From Methylomonas aurea (GTDB lineage: Bacteria; Pseudomonadota; Gammaproteobacteria; Methylococcales; Methylomonadaceae), in the NCBI RefSeq assembly GCF_024505045.1, contig NZ_JANIBM010000009.1, positions 1 to 64,000 of the forward strand: 64,000 nucleotides of DNA, read 5' to 3'. Shown one piece after another: positions 35,844-45,515 of the stretch (its first letter is position 1; every line of letters starts with the position of its first letter). The notes under the pieces were generated by a model. That model was given only the letters and a program-made list of their open reading frames with translations, was not told where the DNA came from and did no database searches. Both the position numbers and the translations under genes were made by a program.

Positions 35844-38621
35844 ATGAAAGCCAAAATTGCCACATTTTTTAGCCTAGTGCTGTTGGTGCTGATCAACCTC
35901 GGTATCTGGTCCTACATTAACAACCCGTTAAAGCTTCCTTCCTGGAGCGATACGATGATGGGGGTGACTTTCAACCCCAAGCAGCGCGATTTCAATCCGC
36001 AGGACGGCATATTTCCGACCAGGGAACAAATCCAGGCCGATGTCGAGCTGTTGTCGGGCAAGGCGCATTCCATCAGAACTTATACCGCTCTGGAAGGGAT
36101 GGAAGTCGTTCCGGAATTGACTGCGAAAAGCGCGTTGAATCTGGCGATGGGCTGCTGGGTGGATTTGGTCGAGGATGAAGAGAGCGAGGAGAATCGACAA
36201 AAACGGTTGGACAAGAACCAGCGCGAAGTCGAGAGTCTGATCAATCTGGCCAACCAGTATCCAAAAACGATCATTCGGACGCTGGTCGGCAACGAATCAT
36301 TGTTGCGGGTCAGAAACAAGGTCAGCGAGCCGGTTGCGAAGCGTGTGCGGGATGAGTTCGCCGGCCAGATGTCGGAGCAGGAACTGCAAAATAAAATCAA
36401 GGCCGAGATCAATGTCGAAGTTACCAACAAAGCTAACGAACTGATCGAATACATCCGCGAAGTCAAAAAACGCACCTGGAAGCCGGTCAGTACCGCCGAG
36501 ACCTGGGATATTTGGGTCGACCATCCTGAATTGGCGGCCGAAGTAGACTACATCGCGGTGCATATCCTGCCCTACTGGGAAGGTATTCCGGTAGAATTGC
36601 CCCAGGGCGCGGAAGGCGATAATGCCGTCGACTACGTGTTCAAGCGCTATTACGAACTGCAAAAGCTTTACCCGGATAAAACCATCGTGATTACAGAGGT
36701 GGGTTGGCCGTCAGATGGTCCGCCCCAAAAAGCCGCTACGGCTTCGTTGGCGAATCAGGCCAAGTTTTTACGCGAATTCCTGAACCGTGCCACCGCCGAG
36801 AACGTGATTTACTACGTGGTCGAGGCCTTCGACCAACCTTGGAAAATCAAGCTGGAAGGTACTGCCGGCGCTTACTGGGGGTTGTTCAATGCCGACCGCC
36901 AGCCCAAATTCCCGATGGAAGGCGATGTTTTGGCCAATCCGACCTGGCGCAACTGGGCCAGCGGTGCTGCGATACTGAGTATCATCCTGATGGCGGCCTT
37001 CCTGTTCACCCGGAAAAGTTTGAAACTGCCCGGTAAGTTCTTCTTCGGCATCGTCGCCAACTTGGCGGCATCGGTGTTGTTCTGGTCGGCTTCGATTGCT
37101 GCGGCCCAATACCAGACCGGTTTCTCGGTAGTGTTTTGGGCGATTCTGTTGATGATGCAGGCCATGGCGATCTTGGTGCTGTTGACCGAAAGCTTGGAAA
37201 TAGCCGAAGTCATCTGGCACCGAAAAGGCCGCCGCACTTTCCAGCCGCTAACGCCAGCGGCCGATTTTCGCTACCCGAAGGTCTCGATTCACCTGCCGAT
37301 TCACAACGAACCGCCGGAAATGGTGCGCAAGACTTTGAATGCCCTGGCCAAGGTCGACTATCCGAATTACGAAGTGTTGGTGATGGACAACAACACCAAG
37401 GATCCGGCAGTTTGGCAACCGGTACGCGACGATTGCGACCGCTTGGGCGAGAAATTCCGCTTCTTCCATTTGGACAACTGGCCCGGTTACAAAGCCGGCG
37501 CGATCAACTATGCGCTGGAAAATACCGCAGAGGATGCCGAAATTATCGCGGTGATCGATAGCGATTACATTTTGTCGCCGGATTGGTTGAAAGCCATGGT
37601 GCCTTATTTCGACCAGGAAAACGTCGGCTTCGTCCAGTCTCCGCAAGACTATCGCGACGCCCACCAGGGTTCGTTCAAAAACATGTGCTACTGGGAGTAT
37701 GCCGGTTTCTTCAACATCGGCATGGTGCAGCGTAACGAATACAACGCCATCATCCAGCACGGCACGATGACGATGGTGCGTAAATCGGCGTTCGAAAAAG
37801 TCGGCCCCTGGGGCGAATGGTGCATTTGCGAGGACAGCGAACTGGGTCTGCGTTTGTACGAGGCGGGTTACGATTCGGTGTATTGCAAAGAATCGTTCGG
37901 CCGCGGCTTGATGCCGGATACCTTTTCCGGCTATATGACGCAACGCTTCCGTTGGGTGTACGGCGCGATGCAAATCATCAAAAAGCACTGGCGGCATTTC
38001 CTGCCCAACAAGAAATCATCACTGACTTCGGCACAGCGCTACTACTTCGTGGCCGGCTGGTTGCCGTGGTTTTCCGACGCGTTGGCGTTGCTGTTCACCG
38101 GCACCAGTCTGATTTTGACGGCTCTGATCGTCGCCGATCCCAAGCACAGCGAATTGCCGGTAAATGCCTTCCTGTTGCCGACCATAGGTTTGTTTGCGTT
38201 CAAGATCGTGCGCGGACTGTGGCTATACAAGGCGCGGGTGGCTTGTTCAATGTTGCAGGCCTTGGGTGCGGCGCTGGCCGGCCTGTCGTTGACGCACACT
38301 GTGGCGCGCGGCACCTTGCAGGGTTTGTTCACCTCCGGTAAGCCTTTCATGCGTACGCCTAAATATGAGAAGCAAGGGCCTTTGGTCGCCGGCTTGCTGA
38401 TTATCTGGCAAGAACTGCTGTTACTGTCTCTGCTGATTGCAGGTATCGTCGCCATGCGCTCGGTCGAATATTTCGACAATTTGAGCGGTCGGTTATGGGT
38501 CGCGGTACTGGCGGTGCAGTCGGTGCCGTATATCGCTACCTTCGTCACGATTCTGATCAGTGTCGCGCCCAATTATTTTCCCGGTAAAAAATTGTCGGCC
38601 GACGAATTGGATACGGAATAG
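35844..38621 (+). CDS. GH17-GT2 membrane beta-glucan synthase (NdvB-like)
   Basis: A 925-residue protein. After a signal anchor (~5-25), residues ~35-365 form a GH17 domain with likely acid/base Glu151 in VGNESLL and nucleophile Glu285 in ITEVGWPS. Two to three membrane helices (~372-455) precede a GT2 domain: VSIHLPIHNEP (~480), DSD at 572-574, the ED of ICEDSELG (~674) and QRFRW (~703). More helices follow to the C-terminus. Such fusions in Pseudomonas (NdvB) and rhizobia make beta-1,3-linked cyclic glucans. About 40 extra charged residues (155-199) interrupt the GH17 domain right after the acid/base Glu. The linkage made here is inferred, not shown. Confidence 0.88.
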   Translation: MKAKIATFFSLVLLVLINLGIWSYINNPLKLPSWSDTMMGVTFNPKQRDFNPQDGIFPTREQIQADVELLSGKAHSIRTYTALEGMEVVPELTAKSALNLAMGCWVDLVEDEESEENRQKRLDKNQREVESLINLANQYPKTIIRTLVGNESLLRVRNKVSEPVAKRVRDEFAGQMSEQELQNKIKAEINVEVTNKANELIEYIREVKKRTWKPVSTAETWDIWVDHPELAAEVDYIAVHILPYWEGIPVELPQGAEGDNAVDYVFKRYYELQKLYPDKTIVITEVGWPSDGPPQKAATASLANQAKFLREFLNRATAENVIYYVVEAFDQPWKIKLEGTAGAYWGLFNADRQPKFPMEGDVLANPTWRNWASGAAILSIILMAAFLFTRKSLKLPGKFFFGIVANLAASVLFWSASIAAAQYQTGFSVVFWAILLMMQAMAILVLLTESLEIAEVIWHRKGRRTFQPLTPAADFRYPKVSIHLPIHNEPPEMVRKTLNALAKVDYPNYEVLVMDNNTKDPAVWQPVRDDCDRLGEKFRFFHLDNWPGYKAGAINYALENTAEDAEIIAVIDSDYILSPDWLKAMVPYFDQENVGFVQSPQDYRDAHQGSFKNMCYWEYAGFFNIGMVQRNEYNAIIQHGTMTMVRKSAFEKVGPWGEWCICEDSELGLRLYEAGYDSVYCKESFGRGLMPDTFSGYMTQRFRWVYGAMQIIKKHWRHFLPNKKSSLTSAQRYYFVAGWLPWFSDALALLFTGTSLILTALIVADPKHSELPVNAFLLPTIGLFAFKIVRGLWLYKARVACSMLQALGAALAGLSLTHTVARGTLQGLFTSGKPFMRTPKYEKQGPLVAGLLIIWQELLLLSLLIAGIVAMRSVEYFDNLSGRLWVAVLAVQSVPYIATFVTILISVAPNYFPGKKLSADELDTE

Positions 38622-38647
38622 CCGTTTTTTGCCAGCGAGCAAACGCA

Positions 38648-38679
38648 GCCTCGGCCGGAGTAGCGGCCGGGGCTTTTTT
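38648..38679 (+). terminator. Intrinsic terminator after the GH17-GT2 gene
   Basis: A GC-rich stem GCCTCGGCCG with CGGCCGGGGC (one wobble/mismatch) around a six-base loop is followed by six Ts, 27 bp beyond the stop codon. Confidence 0.85.
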
Positions 38680-38858
38680 ATGCGATATCGTCGCCGGCAA
38701 CGCATGGCACCCGAAACCGACTGCCGTTGCCGGGAATTTTCAGTATCATGGTACCCGAGTCGCGCTCGGCGCCAGCCTCAGCGATAAACTTCGAAATAAT
38801 AACAATCCAACGGTTTCGGCAAAAACCGGCCGCAACCTTTCAACACGCCGGACGATAT

Positions 38859-40097
38859 ATGAAACTATCCAAGCTTTTTTCGGCCTTAATCCCATGTTTA
38901 TTTGTGACCGCTTGCGCGACTGCTCCTCTGGATCAAAGCCAGCCAGCCGCGTTACCGCAGCAAGGCTCGGCAAACCCCACTGCTTGCGCCAATCCGCTAT
39001 CCTTGCCGCAGATTAACTGCTCGGATACCGTTACGGCCAGCTTCGACAGTAACGGCAAGCTCTGGATCGTTTGGGTGCAGCAACAGCATATTTATCTGCA
39101 AGCGTCGGATGACGCCGGCCGGCATTTCTCCACGCCGGTCATGGTCAATGCAGACGCGGAGGCGATTGCTGCGCACGGCGAGTATCGGCCGAAAATTAAA
39201 GTCGGACCTGAAGGCAATATCTACCTGACCTGGACCCAAAGTCTGGAAAAACGCCACACCGGGCATATCCGTTTCAGCCGCTCCACCGACGGCGGCAAAA
39301 CCTTTTCCAAGCCGGTAACGGTGAATGATAACCTCGACGTGATCAGCCACCGCTTCGATGCATTGGCGCTGGGCAAAAACGGCGAAGTATTTATCGCATG
39401 GCTGGACGCGCGCGATAAAGAAAAGGCTAAAGCCGCCAAGCAGGAGTTCAACGGCAGTGCGGTGTATTACACTTGGTCTGACGACGGCGGCCAGAGCTTT
39501 CACCCCAACCGAATCGTCGCCCCGCATAGCTGCGAATGTTGCCGCTTGGGCGTCGAAATCGATCAAGACAATCTGCCGGTAGTGATGTGGCGGCATGTTT
39601 ACGACGGTAATATCCGCGACCACGCTCTATCTCGATTCCGTAGTTGGAATGAGCCGGGGCCGGTGCAACGGGTTAGCAGCGAGAATTGGCAAATCGATGC
39701 GTGTCCGCATCATGGGCCGGCGTTGTCGATCGCCGAGGATGGCCGCACGCATAGCGTTTGGTTCAGCGGAGCGCCCGACCGACAGGGTTTGTTTTACGGA
39801 TATGCGCAGGACGGGGCGGCCGGTTTTTCCGTTCCCCTTCGATTCGGCAATCCTGGTGCTAAGCATCCCCAAGTTTTGGCGTTGGGCCGGCGGGTGGTAG
39901 TAGTTTGGTCCGAGTTCGACGGCAGCAATAATCTGGTCAAATCGATCGAGTCGGAAGACGGCGGTAATCGCTGGTCGCAACCCGAAATTGCTGAATCAAG
40001 CGAGGCCGCTGCCGACGACGCCTTTTTGTTGAGCCATGGCGGTAAAATTTATTTGTCCTGGCAAACCGCAGGCGGCTATCGCTTTCGTGAGCTTTAA
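38859..40097 (+). CDS. Sialidase-like (Asp-box) lipoprotein
   Basis: A 412-residue protein from the ATG before KLSKLFSALIPCLFVTAC, a lipoprotein signal with lipobox VTAC. The mature protein shows at least four Asp-boxes: SDDAGRHF, STDGGKTF, SDDGGQSF and SEDGGNRW, so it should fold as a six-bladed beta-propeller of the BNR/sialidase type. The sialidase Arg triad cannot be confirmed, so hydrolase activity is doubtful. A Cys-rich SCECCRLG and DACPHHGP pair in mid-protein could bind metal. It is monocistronic. Confidence 0.75.
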   Translation: MKLSKLFSALIPCLFVTACATAPLDQSQPAALPQQGSANPTACANPLSLPQINCSDTVTASFDSNGKLWIVWVQQQHIYLQASDDAGRHFSTPVMVNADAEAIAAHGEYRPKIKVGPEGNIYLTWTQSLEKRHTGHIRFSRSTDGGKTFSKPVTVNDNLDVISHRFDALALGKNGEVFIAWLDARDKEKAKAAKQEFNGSAVYYTWSDDGGQSFHPNRIVAPHSCECCRLGVEIDQDNLPVVMWRHVYDGNIRDHALSRFRSWNEPGPVQRVSSENWQIDACPHHGPALSIAEDGRTHSVWFSGAPDRQGLFYGYAQDGAAGFSVPLRFGNPGAKHPQVLALGRRVVVVWSEFDGSNNLVKSIESEDGGNRWSQPEIAESSEAAADDAFLLSHGGKIYLSWQTAGGYRFREL

Positions 40098-40314
40098 GCG
40101 CCGACCGGTCAAATGCTCCTTGCTCGAATTGGTCGGTTTCGGGTCTGCAATTTCCGTACGGAATCGCCGCAATAGCGCGCGGCAGTTCCCTGCTCTGTAA
40201 TAGGAGCGATTTTTTGTGCTCTGTCGGACAATTCTTACATTACGCAATGGTGTGTCGGCTTGGGTTCGGCTTATCGTGTGGTCTCGATACAATTACTGAC
40301 CCAAGGAGCTTGAG

Positions 40315-40653
40315 TTGAACCAGCCGATATCGCAATGGCCGGGTGGCGATCGCCGGAAAAGCCGTTACCGCAGCTACGGATTTGCCCGCGCTTCATTGAT
40401 TATCTCCGCTTCGAGTTGCGCCGCGTGGTTACTGGTTTTGATGCCAGCCACGTTGGCGGCGGCGTCCCCGGGCACTAATCTGTTCGACGGGATTATGATT
40501 TTCGTTATCGCGTTTTTGGCATTGGATGTCGGCGGACTATGCATCGCGGTATTCGCGATGGTCAAAACCAAATTAAACAGTTCGCTTGCAATCTACGGCG
40601 CTCTGTCCAACGTTGTGTGTATCACTCTAAATTTGTCACTCATTAATTTCTGA
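40315..40653 (+). CDS. Hypothetical membrane protein, two helices
   Basis: A 112-residue protein with a TTG start preceded by AAGGAG. The N-terminus is polar and basic (GGDRRKSRYRSYGFAR), followed by hydrophobic stretches SLIISASSCAAWLLVLMPATLAA, FDGIMIFVIAFLALDVGGLCIAVFAMV and a weaker C-terminal third. No family recognised. It is convergent with the ABC permease gene. The start is uncertain and the protein is called mainly from its membrane pattern and ribosome site. Confidence 0.55.
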   Translation: MNQPISQWPGGDRRKSRYRSYGFARASLIISASSCAAWLLVLMPATLAAASPGTNLFDGIMIFVIAFLALDVGGLCIAVFAMVKTKLNSSLAIYGALSNVVCITLNLSLINF

Positions 40654-40753
40654 ATCCGCTCTACTGTGAAGGCAAACCCCGGTGGCCAGCGCCCGACCAG
40701 GCCTATGCCTGGTTGGTGCGACCGATCCCAGGGCTGGCCTGGACAAATGCTGG

Positions 40754-43234
40754 TCAGCGGCGCAACACGCGTAACGGCGCTTGCCTGACCACATCGCGCA
40801 CCCCCCAATAGCCCGCCAGAGTCACTCCCGCCACGCCGGCGGCCGGCAAGGTCAGCCATAAATAAACGTGCACTTGATAGTCGATTTGCATCACCCGAGT
40901 ATACAGTGCGTAGAGAATAGACTCGGCCGCCAATGTGGCCAGCAGACCAGCCGCCAGTCCCAACACGCCGAATTCGATTAAATGCGCAATTCTTAAAAGT
41001 CTGCGCCGGGCTCCCAATGTGCGCAGCAATGCGCCTTCGTAGATCCGTTGGTCCAAGGTGGAATAAACGGCGCCGAACAATACGCTAAAGCCAGCCGCCA
41101 GAGCGAAATACAAAATCAGATTAATAGCCGCCGTCAATTGGGCCAGTATGGTTCGGAATTGCTGCAGGATCTGGTCGACCTCCAGTACTGTTACCGCCGG
41201 ATACTTTTTTAGTAACGGTGGCAGCACCGTTTTTTGTGCTTCGGTCAGATAAAAGCTGGTCATATAGGTGGCTGGAAAACCGGCCAGGGTGCCCGGCGAA
41301 AAAATCATGTAAAAATTGGGGCGCATCGTATCCCATTGCACGCTGCGCAAATTAACCACCGTGGCCGCAAGTTGAGCGTTGCCGACAGTAAAGGCCAGTT
41401 GGTCGCCGGGGCGAATGCCTAAATTGTCCGCCAATTTTTTCTCGACCGATACTTGGCCGGGTCTATCCGCCTGCCAGGCCGCGCCGTCGGTAATCTGATT
41501 GTCTTCCGGAAATCGGTCCGACCAGGTCAGGCTCAGCTCGCGCTGGGTAGCGGCTTCGCCTTGGCTGTCTTTACTGACCCGGCCCTGCACTGCTTCTCCG
41601 TTGATGGCTACTAAACGGCCGCGGACTACCGGATAAAACCGGCTGTCCGGAATCTGTTCCCGCTGCAGGTCGGTTTGAAAATCCGCCAACGACGACGGCA
41701 GGATGTTGATCGCAAAATGGTTGGGAGCCCGATCGGGCAGTTGCCGGCGCCAATCGTCCAGCAAATGGCTGCGAACGCTGAAACTCAAAGCCATCGCGGT
41801 CAATGTGATAGCGAATGCCAGAATCTGGCCGACTCCGGCCCTGCTATCGCGCAACAAACCCCGCAAACCGAAGCGCCAGTGCAGGCCGAGCCTGGGCAAT
41901 AGCCGGCGCGATAATTGCAAAATCGTGTGAATGGCCAGTCCGAATATCAGCAATACTAGCAATCCGGTGCCGATGATTGCGCCAGTCAATTTTGGATCGT
42001 CGGTATAGCGCCAAATCAACGCGGCGACTACGGCTGCTGCCAAGCCATATACCAGCCAGCCGCTGCTGGGCAATGGTTCCAACTCGCGGCGCAGCACGCG
42101 TAGCGGCGGTACTGCTTGCAAGCGCAACAGCGGCGGCAGGGCAAAACCCCATAAGATAACCAATCCGGTGCCGAGGCCATAGACGATCGCCAATCCCCCG
42201 GGGTTCGCCAGCGTTTCCGGCAACAGATTTTTCAACAATCGAAACAGGCCGTATTGTGCCAGCCAGCCCAAAGCGCAGCCTGCGGCGCTGACTATCAAGC
42301 CCAGCACCAGAAATTGGGCGGCATAGAGTCGTACGATTTCCGCTTGGGTACAGCCCAGGCAGCGCAACAGGGCCGTAGCGTTGAAATGGCGTTCGCTGTA
42401 GCGGCGGGTAGCCATCGCAATTGCAACGCCGGCAATCAATGTCACGACGACGCTGGACAAGCCGAGATAGCGCTCGGCGCGCTGCAAAGCCGAACCCAGT
42501 TCGGGCCGGTCGCGGTGGATGTCCAGAATTTTTTGCGAAGGATTCAAATTCGGTTGCAACCAGGCTTTGAAATCTGCCAATGCGTTTTCGCTGCCGCGAA
42601 ATTGGTAGGCGTAATGGACTCTACTGCCGGGTTGGACCGCACCGGTAGCGGCCAAATCGTCGAGATGCATCATCACTCGCGGCGAGAAGCTGTAAAAATC
42701 GCCGCGCTTATCCGGCTCGTAACTGATCACGCGGGTGACTTTCAGGACTTTTTCGCCGACGGTCAGAGTATCGTTTAGTTTCAGTTTCAGCGCGGGCAGC
42801 AGGCGCTTGTCAATCCAGGCTTCGCCGGCTGCCGGGCCGCGACTGCTGACGACTTCATCTTGCAACTCGGCGTCGCGAGTCTTCAGCCGGCCGCGTAAGG
42901 GATAAGTTTCGCTGACAGCCTTGATCGACGCCAGCTGCATTTCGCCGTTTTCCAGCAGCATGCTCGGAAACTCGACGGTTTGCGATCCGCTCAGGGCGTA
43001 TTCGTCCGCCTTTGCCAGCCATTGCGGATCGACCGGAGCCGGTCCGGCCAAGACCAAATCGCCGGCCAGGAATTCGGCGGCTTGCAAATTCATCGTCCGC
43101 TGCAGCCGGTCGGCGAACAACGAGATCGAGGTGGTACCACCCACCGCAATCAATAATGCCAGGGCCAGTAGAGTCAATTCGCCGGAACGGGCGTCGCGCC
43201 ACAACAGTTTCAACGAGAGGCGAAAACGCGTCAT
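40754..43234 (-). CDS. ybbP: FtsX-like ABC exporter permease (YbbP-like)
   Basis: An 826-residue permease from the ATG that overlaps the stop of the ATPase gene (ATGA). It has an N-terminal helix (LLALALLIAVGGTTSISLF), a large periplasmic domain, then two FtsX-type blocks: YLGLSSVVVTLIAGVAIAM with RRYSERHFNATALLRCLG, and LFGAVYSTLDQRIYEGALLRTLGA near the C-terminus. About ten helices in all, as in E. coli YbbP (804 aa). The YbbAP pair is thought to act in lipid or hydrophobic compound handling at the envelope; the substrate is not certain. Confidence 0.9.
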   Translation of the reverse strand: MTRFRLSLKLLWRDARSGELTLLALALLIAVGGTTSISLFADRLQRTMNLQAAEFLAGDLVLAGPAPVDPQWLAKADEYALSGSQTVEFPSMLLENGEMQLASIKAVSETYPLRGRLKTRDAELQDEVVSSRGPAAGEAWIDKRLLPALKLKLNDTLTVGEKVLKVTRVISYEPDKRGDFYSFSPRVMMHLDDLAATGAVQPGSRVHYAYQFRGSENALADFKAWLQPNLNPSQKILDIHRDRPELGSALQRAERYLGLSSVVVTLIAGVAIAMATRRYSERHFNATALLRCLGCTQAEIVRLYAAQFLVLGLIVSAAGCALGWLAQYGLFRLLKNLLPETLANPGGLAIVYGLGTGLVILWGFALPPLLRLQAVPPLRVLRRELEPLPSSGWLVYGLAAAVVAALIWRYTDDPKLTGAIIGTGLLVLLIFGLAIHTILQLSRRLLPRLGLHWRFGLRGLLRDSRAGVGQILAFAITLTAMALSFSVRSHLLDDWRRQLPDRAPNHFAINILPSSLADFQTDLQREQIPDSRFYPVVRGRLVAINGEAVQGRVSKDSQGEAATQRELSLTWSDRFPEDNQITDGAAWQADRPGQVSVEKKLADNLGIRPGDQLAFTVGNAQLAATVVNLRSVQWDTMRPNFYMIFSPGTLAGFPATYMTSFYLTEAQKTVLPPLLKKYPAVTVLEVDQILQQFRTILAQLTAAINLILYFALAAGFSVLFGAVYSTLDQRIYEGALLRTLGARRRLLRIAHLIEFGVLGLAAGLLATLAAESILYALYTRVMQIDYQVHVYLWLTLPAAGVAGVTLAGYWGVRDVVRQAPLRVLRR

Positions 43235-43923
43235 ACGATACTCCCGGCTTCCAGACGGATCGTGCGTTGGCAACGGGCCGCCAAAGACATGTCGTGCGTT
43301 ACCAGAATCAACGTGGTCTGTTGCTCTTGGTTCAATTCAAACAACAGATCGATGACTTTGGCGCCGGTTTTTCGGTCTAGATTGCCGGTCGGTTCATCGG
43401 CAAACAAAATTGCCGGGCGGCTGACGAAGGCGCGGGCCAAGGCCACGCGTTGTTGTTCGCCGCCGGAAAGTTGCCGCGGCGTGTGCTGCAGGCGCTGGGC
43501 CAGGCCGACGCGTTGCAACAGTGCCCGCGCCGATTGCTCGGCGTCAGCCACGCCGCTCAGCTCCAGCGGTAGCATCACATTCTCCAGCGCGGTTAAACCC
43601 GGCAGCAATTGGAACGACTGGAACACGAAACCGACCAATTCGTTGCGCAGTAACGCCCGCCCGTCTTCGTTCAACCGGTTCAAGTCGCGGCCGTCGATTT
43701 CGACCGAGCCGCTACTCGGAGTATCCAGACCGGCCAGCAGGCTGAGTAAGGTCGATTTGCCCGAGCCGGATTCGCCGACAATGGCGATACTCTCGCCGCG
43801 CTTGATGATTAGATCGACCGATGCCAAGATATGTAAGGTGCCTTCGGATGTTGGAACCGCTTTGCCGAGTTTACGGGCGTTGATGATGGCGGAAGCGGAG
43901 TGATTGGAATGAGTGTTTATCAT
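43231..43923 (-). CDS. ybbA: ABC exporter ATPase (YbbA-like, LolD/MacB type)
   Basis: A 230-residue ATPase with Walker A GESGSGKSTLLSLLAG, Q-loop VGFVFQSFQLLPGLTALENVMLPLEL, signature QLSGGEQQRVALARAFVS and Walker B AILFADEPTGNLD, the MacB/LolD pattern. I choose the ATG before INTHSNHS; an ATG 19 codons upstream would lie inside tesA. That ATG shares CATG with the divergent tesA start. The same divergent tesA/ybbA order exists in E. coli. Confidence 0.92.
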   Translation of the reverse strand: MINTHSNHSASAIINARKLGKAVPTSEGTLHILASVDLIIKRGESIAIVGESGSGKSTLLSLLAGLDTPSSGSVEIDGRDLNRLNEDGRALLRNELVGFVFQSFQLLPGLTALENVMLPLELSGVADAEQSARALLQRVGLAQRLQHTPRQLSGGEQQRVALARAFVSRPAILFADEPTGNLDRKTGAKVIDLLFELNQEQQTTLILVTHDMSLAARCQRTIRLEAGSIV

Positions 43924-44524
43924 GTATAGCGTAGTCCTTGCCTTAGTCTTGAGTGTTTTGCCTGTTAGCGCGTCGGCCAAATCGATCGTCGTGCTTGGAG
44001 ACAGTATTAGTGCCGGCTACGGTATCGAAGTTCAGCAAGGTTGGGTGGCCTTGCTGCAAAAAAAAATTACTTCACGCGGCTTCGACTATACGATCTATAA
44101 CGAAAGTATTAGCGGCGATACCACCGCCGGCGGTCTGGCCCGCTTGCCGCCGATATTGGCCAATCACAAGCCCGATATTCTGCTGTTGGAGTTGGGTGCG
44201 AACGACGGTTTGCGCGGGTTGTCGCCGCAGGAAATGGAGGCCAATTTGGCGGCAATCATAGGGCGGTCGCTGCAAGCCGGGGCTAAAGTGATATTGCTCG
44301 CGATGAAAATTCCGCCGAACTACGGCAAGCGTTACGTGGAGATGTTTTACGACATTTATCCGGAACTGGCGCAAGAGTTCAAGATATCCTACGTGCCGTT
44401 CCTGTTGGAGGATATCGTGTTACGGCCGGAGTTGATGCAAGAGGACGGCATACACCCCAATGCGTTGGCGCAGCCCATCCTGGCCGACAAAATGTGGAAG
44501 CACTTACAGTTCCAGTTGAAGTGA
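43922..44524 (+). CDS. tesA: Periplasmic thioesterase I / lysophospholipase L1
   Basis: A 200-residue SGNH hydrolase from the ATG before YSVVLALVLSVLPVSASA, a signal peptide; a GTG three codons upstream is also possible. Block I is VVLGDSISAGYG with catalytic Ser28; block III LELGANDGLRG; block V DGIHPNALAQP with the Asp-His pair. In E. coli TesA hydrolyses acyl-CoA, lysophospholipids and ester substrates in the periplasm. It is divergent from ybbA with overlapping start codons. Confidence 0.94.
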   Translation: MYSVVLALVLSVLPVSASAKSIVVLGDSISAGYGIEVQQGWVALLQKKITSRGFDYTIYNESISGDTTAGGLARLPPILANHKPDILLLELGANDGLRGLSPQEMEANLAAIIGRSLQAGAKVILLAMKIPPNYGKRYVEMFYDIYPELAQEFKISYVPFLLEDIVLRPELMQEDGIHPNALAQPILADKMWKHLQFQLK

Positions 44525-44542
44525 GTGGACCCGGGCGGACGT

Positions 44543-45481
44543 TTATCTGTCACGGAAAGCCTGTAATTGTCGGTACCCGCAAATCTCTCCCGCCGTAAAA
44601 CACCGTTTCATTTGCAATTGCAACCTTTGGTCCGGTCTCGGTTCCAAGCAACTGCGTAGGCCGCGAGCGATCCACTGCCGCCACAAATACAGTGGCACGC
44701 CGGCCAAGCATTTACCGGCGGGTTTCTTGCCGAAAGCGAGAACTTGACAGCGGGCCACTTCGTACATCCAGTGGCGGACGTAGCCTTTGGTCATCCGCTC
44801 GGGGACGTTGCAATGGAATAGTAAAGCGTTCGGTACGTACCAAAATGTGCCGCCGCCCTCGCGATAACGGCGCATGTAGTCGGTATCTTCGGTAAACGGA
44901 ATCGTTGTGCCGGGGCCCAAGTCTTCTCGAAACCATCCGTTTCTGGCGGCGGCGGCGGACCTAAGGGCGGTATTAACGCCGCCCGGAATCACGTCGTTAG
45001 CCAGCAAGCTTTCGTTGTCGCCGAAGTCGCGAGTATTGGTGATGCCGCGGGGTAATGAAAAAGGTCCTTCGGTATGCAGCCAATCCGGAATTTTCCCTAA
45101 CCATTTGGGTAATACTTTGCCGGCAAATCCATCGATTTCCGGATGCTGCGCAGCAGCGTCGATATAGGCCTGTAGCCAGGCCGGGCTCGGTTCGACATCG
45201 TCGTCGGTAAACACCAGCAGTTTGCCGCGGGCTTCACGGATCGCCCGGTTTAACGCTCTGGATTTGCCGGGGATGGGTTCCGATAGCATTTGCAACGGCA
45301 AGCGGCCGGTTGAAATTTCGTCTGCGATCACTTGTGCAGTGTCGTCGGTACTGCCATTGTCGATCAACAACAATTCCCAGCGCACATCCGCGGTTAAACG
45401 CATGCCGGCCAGCGCATCGAATAGGCGGGGTAATATTTGCGCTCGGTTGCGCGTGCTGATAATTACTGAAGCATTCAACAT
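44543..45481 (-). CDS. Family 2 glycosyltransferase
   Basis: A 312-residue GT-A enzyme. ASVIISTRNRAQILPRLFDAL opens the nucleotide-sugar fold; LLLIDNGSTDDT and FTDDDVEPSPAWL (the metal-binding acidic motif, ~90-97) are typical of GT2. TEDTDYMRRYREGGG follows as the acceptor-side acidic motif. No membrane helices are seen. It lies 34 bp downstream of the GNAT-like gene on the same strand, so both probably serve one surface-polysaccharide step. The sugar cannot be told from sequence. Confidence 0.88.
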   Translation of the reverse strand: MLNASVIISTRNRAQILPRLFDALAGMRLTADVRWELLLIDNGSTDDTAQVIADEISTGRLPLQMLSEPIPGKSRALNRAIREARGKLLVFTDDDVEPSPAWLQAYIDAAAQHPEIDGFAGKVLPKWLGKIPDWLHTEGPFSLPRGITNTRDFGDNESLLANDVIPGGVNTALRSAAAARNGWFREDLGPGTTIPFTEDTDYMRRYREGGGTFWYVPNALLFHCNVPERMTKGYVRHWMYEVARCQVLAFGKKPAGKCLAGVPLYLWRQWIARGLRSCLEPRPDQRLQLQMKRCFTAGEICGYRQLQAFRDR

Positions 45482-45515
45482 AAATACTGTGCTGGTAGAT
45501 AGATGTTGTGCCGGG

